The notes beneath the pieces are model-generated. The model did not search any database and was not told where the DNA came from. It was given only the letters and a program-made list of their open reading frames with translations. A DNA stretch of 64,000 bases from Streptomyces sp. CBMA29. Its GTDB lineage: Bacteria > Actinomycetota > Actinomycetes > Streptomycetales > Streptomycetaceae. A program made the position numbers and the translations under genes. Shown piece after piece: positions 60,504-64,000 of this stretch. The stretch is from positions 30,948-94,947 of the forward strand of contig NZ_MECL01000025.1 in the NCBI RefSeq assembly GCF_014596445.1. Direction: 5' to 3'. Position 1 is the stretch's first letter, and every line of letters starts with the position of its first letter.

Positions 60504-60752
60504 GTGAGCAAACAAACCATGGGCGCCGGTGACCTCCTGGTCCGCGTCGGCGCGATCGTCTTCCTCGTGGGCGCGGTCGGCACTCTTGTCACCGTCGCAC
60601 CGCTGCTGCTGGGCACGCATACGCTGCCGACGCCCGCGTATTTCGTGTCCATGCTGATGGGCGTGGGTATGGCGGTGGCGCTGTGCGGGCTGCTGCGGTC
60701 CGCCCTCGCGCAGCGGCAGACCTCACGGGAGCGGAGCGCGGCCGGTTCCTGA
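60504..60752 (+). CDS. Small two-helix membrane protein
   Basis: An 82-residue protein with two membrane helices (~11-34, LLVRVGAIVFLVGAVGTLVTVAP, and ~43-64, YFVSMLMGVGMAVALCGLL) and a polar basic tail. Start GTG at 60504, likely leaderless. The stop codon lies inside a perfect hairpin (60738-60761). Function unknown; I do not recognise the family. Confidence 0.75.
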   Translation: MSKQTMGAGDLLVRVGAIVFLVGAVGTLVTVAPLLLGTHTLPTPAYFVSMLMGVGMAVALCGLLRSALAQRQTSRERSAAGS

Positions 60753-60761
60753 ACCGGCCGC
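60738..60761 (+). terminator. Terminator overlapping a stop codon
   Basis: GCGGCCGGTTC (60738-60748) and GAACCGGCCGC (60751-60761) form a perfect 11-bp stem around CT, spanning the TGA at 60750-60752. Confidence 0.7.
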
Positions 60762-60811
60762 CGGCCTTTCGGGGCGGAATCCGGCGGCGGCTTCCGCCGT
60801 CCCCGGTGCGC

Positions 60812-61456
60812 TCAGGCCGCCGCGGACGTGTGGGCCGCGAACCAGGCCGGAAATTCGGTGAGATCGTCCAGGACGACATCGGCTCCGGCCGCCCGCAGTT
60901 CCGCCGCGTCGCACGGGCCCGTGGTCACCGCCACCGACAGCGCGCCCGCCTTTCGCGCGCCGCGCACGTCCCCGACGTGGTCGCCGACGTACACGCTCGC
61001 GCCGTACTCGATCAGCGCCTGCGCCTTCTGTTCCGCCCACAGCCAGCCGCGCACCTCGGCCTCGATCCCGACGTGCGCCAGGTGCAGTTCCGCGTTCGGC
61101 CCGTACTTCGCCGTCACCACCACCGGCCGCCCGCCGCCCGCCCGGACCGCCGCGACCGCCTCCGCCGCACCGCGCATCGCGGGCGTCGGGGCGATGGCGT
61201 GGTCCGGATACAGCGCCCGGTACAGATCGCCGATCTCGGCCACGCGCTCGGCGGGGAACCAGTTCGCCAACTCGTCGTCCAGCGGCGGGCCCAGCCGCGT
61301 GACCGCCAGCTCCGAGTCGATCCACACGCCGGTCTCGGCCGAGAGCCGGTCGTACACGGCCTTGATCCCGGGCCGGGAGTCGATGAGCGTCATGTCGAGG
61401 TCGAAGCCCACCGTGAGGGTGGGCCGGGGCGGTACGGAGCTGAGGTCGCTGGTCAC
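60812..61456 (-). CDS. HAD-family hydrolase (phosphatase)
   Basis: A 214-residue HAD hydrolase. Motif I is GFDLDMTLID (Asp19, Asp21), motif II VVVTAKYG, motif III around the Lys of AEQKAQAL, and motif IV VYVGDHVGDVRGARKAG. A helical cap lies between I and II. It resembles phosphoglycolate phosphatase-like enzymes. GTG start at 61456; the ribosome site is weak. It removes phosphate from a small molecule that cannot be named. Confidence 0.87.
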   Translation of the reverse strand: MTSDLSSVPPRPTLTVGFDLDMTLIDSRPGIKAVYDRLSAETGVWIDSELAVTRLGPPLDDELANWFPAERVAEIGDLYRALYPDHAIAPTPAMRGAAEAVAAVRAGGGRPVVVTAKYGPNAELHLAHVGIEAEVRGWLWAEQKAQALIEYGASVYVGDHVGDVRGARKAGALSVAVTTGPCDAAELRAAGADVVLDDLTEFPAWFAAHTSAAA

Positions 61457-61495
61457 GCCCTCATTCTCCCCCGCCGCGAACGGTGCCCCGTAGGG

Positions 61496-61524
61496 GGGCG
61501 CGAGGGGCACCTCCCGGCGCCCCT
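61496..61524 (-). terminator. Hairpin downstream of the 333-residue membrane protein gene
   Basis: On the minus strand the segment reads TAAAAA-complement T-run first, then GGGGCGCCGGGAGG and CCTCGCGCCCC arms with small mismatch and a four-base loop (61496-61524). It lies ~50 bases past the stop and ahead of the HAD gene. Confidence 0.45.
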
Positions 61525-61575
61525 AAAAACTCGGCGTGCCCTCCAGCGCAAGGGGGGCGTACAGAGGTGGGAGCC

Positions 61576-62577
61576 TCAGAGGGGGCGGCGGGCGCGGAGG
61601 ATCAGGTAGAGGGCGGAGCCAACGGCGGCGACGCGGACCGCGAAGGGATAGGCGTCCTGGAAGGCGTGGCCCATCTGCCCCTGGGCGATCGGATCGCCCC
61701 ACTTGCCGGTGTCGCGCCCCCAGACCCAGACGACGAGCCCGAGGGCGGCGGCCCCGGGAATCCCGAGGACGCCGAATTTGGCCTGGCGGCGGGTGAGTCG
61801 GCGGGAGAGGTAACCGGCGAGCCAGCCGAGGCCGAGGGGGATCCAGGAGCCGATGACGGCGCCCGCGACGAGAAGGGCGGCGGCGAGCAGGAGCAGCGGG
61901 CTGCCCCAGGTGACGGTACGGGCGGCGCGGCGGCGCGGCAGCCAGCGGCGGCGCGGGCGGGCGGCGGCCTCCTCCTCGTACTCGGCCTCCCCCTCGGCCT
62001 CCTCGGCCTCCTCCTCGACCGGCGCACGCGGCGCCCCGGGCCTGACCCTGGCCTTGGCCCTGGTGTCGGCGTCGCCGTCCAGGTCCTCGTCGTCGAAGGG
62101 GATGAAAACGCCGCCGGTCATACCGGGCAGGCCGGTGAGTTCGTCACCGGCCCTGAGGTGACCGTCGCGGCGCTCGTCCCGGTCCCACCAGTCCGCTTTC
62201 CGCGCGCCCTTGCCCGTGGCCCCCTTGTCCGTACCGGCCGCCTTCCGCGACGAGGGCACGCCGTACGGGCCGTAGGGGCCCCCGGTGGGCGCGGAGGGGG
62301 ACGAGGGCGGGACCGGGACCCCGGGGCCGGCGGCGGCCCCGGACGAGGCGTCGCCGGAGCCGCCGGCCGCGGCCTCCACGACGGCGTCCGGGCTGCCGAT
62401 CCGCCCCAGGATGCGGCGGACGGTCGCCGGGTTGTCGCTGTCCTTGCGCTCCCGGTCGATGTCGGTGCGGAGCTGCGCGACCAGCCGCATGCGCTGGGAG
62501 GCGGGCAGCGCGGTCTGCGCGAGGTCGCCGATCCGGCTGAGGTAGTCGAACACCATCTGGTCGCTCTCGACACCCAC
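61576..62577 (-). CDS. Membrane protein with DUF1700-like N-terminus
   Basis: A 333-residue protein. Residues ~8-60 (DQMVFDYLSRIGDLAQTALPASQRMRLVAQLRTDIDRER) resemble the helical start of DUF1700-type proteins that sense membrane state. A long Gly/Pro/Ser and acidic low-complexity linker (~70-205) leads to a C-terminal part with four or five membrane helices (~220-330). GTG start at 62577 with AAGGGG upstream. Divergent from the helicase-like gene. Function unknown. Confidence 0.75.
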   Translation of the reverse strand: MGVESDQMVFDYLSRIGDLAQTALPASQRMRLVAQLRTDIDRERKDSDNPATVRRILGRIGSPDAVVEAAAGGSGDASSGAAAGPGVPVPPSSPSAPTGGPYGPYGVPSSRKAAGTDKGATGKGARKADWWDRDERRDGHLRAGDELTGLPGMTGGVFIPFDDEDLDGDADTRAKARVRPGAPRAPVEEEAEEAEGEAEYEEEAAARPRRRWLPRRRAARTVTWGSPLLLLAAALLVAGAVIGSWIPLGLGWLAGYLSRRLTRRQAKFGVLGIPGAAALGLVVWVWGRDTGKWGDPIAQGQMGHAFQDAYPFAVRVAAVGSALYLILRARRPL

Positions 62578-62690
62578 CGCCAAGCCCCTTTGTCCGCGCC
62601 CGTGTCCGACCCTGCACCGACCGTACCCGCCCGCCGTCCCCGCTGTCCTCATCCCCGGCCGCCGTCCACGGCCGCCGCGACGAGGGGGGC

Positions 62691-62696
62691 TAATGT
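62691..62696 (+). promoter_or_regulatory. -10 box of the helicase-C_3 gene (leaderless)
   Basis: TAATGT ends seven bases before the ATG at 62704. GGAACGG between them is not placed as a ribosome site. Confidence 0.45.
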
Positions 62697-62703
62697 GGAA
62701 CGG

Positions 62704-64000
62704 ATGACGACCGGAGGCCAAGGATCTGACCCGCGCACGCTCGCGGAGGACCTGCGCGCGCGTGACGACGAGGCGCTGGGGCGGCTGCTGCGCGCCCGGC
62801 CGGATCTGCTGAGCCCCGTACCGAACGACCTGACGCAGCTCGCGACCCGCGCCTCCACCCGTACGTCGGTGGTCCGCGCGCTGGAGCACCTGGACCGCTT
62901 CACGCAGCAGGTCGCCGAGGCCCTGTCGGTGACGCGGGACCCGTGCTCGTACGGGACGCTGCTCACGCTGATGACGGGCGGCCCCGAGGGCGGACACGCG
63001 GGGCCGCTGGACGCGGAGCGGGTGGCCGCGGTGACCGCCGCGCTGCCGCGGGCGGTGGACGTACTGCGGGCGCGGGCGCTGCTGTGGGGCCCCGACGACC
63101 GGCTGCGGCTGGTGCGCACCGCGCGGGACGTGCTGGCGCCCGCCGCGACCGTGCCGTCCGCGACCGGTCTCGGGCCCTCGGTGAGCGAGGCGACCTCGGG
63201 GATGTCGCCCTCCCGGCTCCAGGAGATCCTGGCGGACGCCGGGCTCGATCCGACGCACGACCCGATGAGCGCGGTCACCGCGCTGGCCGGGCTCTTCGCG
63301 GACCGCGTCCGCACGGCGGCGCTGCTGGACACCGCGCCGGACGGGGACGCGCGCAAGGTGCTCGACCGGCTGGTGTGGGGGCCGCCGTACGGCGAGGTAC
63401 GGGACGCGACCGTGCCGGTGCGGGCCGCGGACGCGGTGACGCCCGTGCAGTGGCTGCTCGCCCGCGGCCTGCTGCTGCCCGCGGGCCAGCACAATGTGCT
63501 GCTGCCGCGCGAGGCCGCGCTGAGTCTGCGCGGCGGCCGGGCGCACCGTACGCCGGAGCCGCTGCCGCCCGGCGTCGCGCCGGTGCCGCGTACCGAGCGG
63601 ACCGTGGACATGACGGCGGCGGGACAGGCGTTCACGGCCGTCAGCACGGTCGGCGAACTGCTGAAGGAGTGGCAGACCGGCGGTCCCTCCGTCCTGCGCG
63701 CGGGCGGCATCAGCGTCCGCGACCTCAAGCGGACCGCGACCGCGCTGGACCTGGCAGAGGCGCAGACCGCCTTCTGGCTGGAGCTGGCCTACGCGGCCGG
63801 GCTGATCGCGACGGACGGCGAGCTGGACGAGGCGTACGCGCCGACGCCCGCCGCCGACGAGTGGCTGCTGCTGCCCGCGCAGGAGCGGTGGGCGGCACTG
63901 GCCGCCGCCTGGCTGACGGCGACGCGGACGCCGGGCGTGGTCGGCAGCAAGGACGCCAAGGGCCGCGCGCTGTCGGCGCTCGGCCCCGACCTCGACCGGT
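62704..64000 (+). CDS. XPB/Ssl2-like helicase-C_3 domain protein, 5' part
   Basis: The first 432 codons of a gene that runs off the window. The peptide starts MTTGGQGSDPRTLAEDLRAR and shows winged-helix-like repeats (PNDLTQLATRASTRTSVVRAL, then VQWLLARGLLLPAGQ and GISVRDLKRTATALDLAEAQ). This is the N-terminal part of the actinobacterial 'helicase C-terminal domain / XPB-Ssl2-like' proteins, whose C-terminal third has a helicase-related fold. No ATPase motifs are visible in this portion. Function unknown; DNA-linked by family. Confidence 0.82.
   Translation, partial: MTTGGQGSDPRTLAEDLRARDDEALGRLLRARPDLLSPVPNDLTQLATRASTRTSVVRALEHLDRFTQQVAEALSVTRDPCSYGTLLTLMTGGPEGGHAGPLDAERVAAVTAALPRAVDVLRARALLWGPDDRLRLVRTARDVLAPAATVPSATGLGPSVSEATSGMSPSRLQEILADAGLDPTHDPMSAVTALAGLFADRVRTAALLDTAPDGDARKVLDRLVWGPPYGEVRDATVPVRAADAVTPVQWLLARGLLLPAGQHNVLLPREAALSLRGGRAHRTPEPLPPGVAPVPRTERTVDMTAAGQAFTAVSTVGELLKEWQTGGPSVLRAGGISVRDLKRTATALDLAEAQTAFWLELAYAAGLIATDGELDEAYAPTPAADEWLLLPAQERWAALAAAWLTATRTPGVVGSKDAKGRALSALGPDLDR

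Overview
The window is high-GC DNA with the codon use, GTG/TTG starts and gene content of a Streptomyces chromosome. Supporting markers are DmdR1, the futalosine-pathway genes mqnB and mqnD, an NsdA-like regulator with a small primase-polymerase protein beside it, DUF2530/DUF2771/DUF3027 proteins, and a complete actinobacterial Tad pilus operon. No tRNA, rRNA, transposase, prophage or CRISPR array was seen. Most of it looks like core chromosome.

Layout. 1-9190: a serine-hydrolase fragment, a Q/P-rich membrane protein, an XRE/TPR regulator divergent from a primase-polymerase-like gene, an ABC exporter pair, and an MFS exporter divergent from a CGNR zinc-finger regulator across a repeat-rich operator. 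9200-12491 (minus): a translationally coupled cluster of a WXG100-like protein, a large putative type VII-secreted protein, a small membrane protein and two related soluble proteins (module A). 12630-22498 (minus): a LysM-BTAD membrane protein followed upstream by TadG-like, two TadE-like, Flp pilin, TadC, TadB, TadA, TadZ and CpaB genes. 22499-22923: a divergent control region with a perfect palindrome carrying two inverted DnaA boxes. 22924-32666 (plus, except one lipoprotein gene): a 1512-residue EssC/EccC-type ATPase and a second type VII module with the same general plan (module B). 32788-44450: alpha/beta hydrolase, dmdR1 with a long antisense frame, SIS protein, PAS protein, a promoter plus tiny frame plus structured element of unknown role, pdxH, citrate synthase, serC, a secreted propeller-like protein, a GDSL hydrolase, an aldo/keto reductase and a 28-residue membrane peptide. 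44530-51444: MFS/MarR pair, small RHH protein, NCS2 purine permease, DUF2530 protein, CtpE-like P-type ATPase. 51466-64000: a sacsin/Hsp90-like ATPase, DUF3027, an MFS protein, DUF2771 lipoprotein with mqnB-mqnD, a cold-shock protein, HAD phosphatase, a membrane protein, and the start of an XPB/helicase-C_3 protein.

How the parts work together. The Tad operon and the EssC-type ATPase are transcribed away from one another from one short region, and both are flanked by WXG100 + large hydrophobic secreted protein modules. This suggests a combined surface system: a pilus machine next to a type VII-like export ATPase with two cargo sets. The other type VII core parts (EccB, EccD, EccE, MycP) and the prepilin peptidase are not in the window and must come from elsewhere. 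The rest is mostly housekeeping: iron control, vitamin B6, serine, citrate, menaquinone, purine uptake and ion transport. Two further themes are a set of genes that look leaderless (a -10 box 6-7 bases before the start codon) and gap-specific short tandem repeats between many genes.
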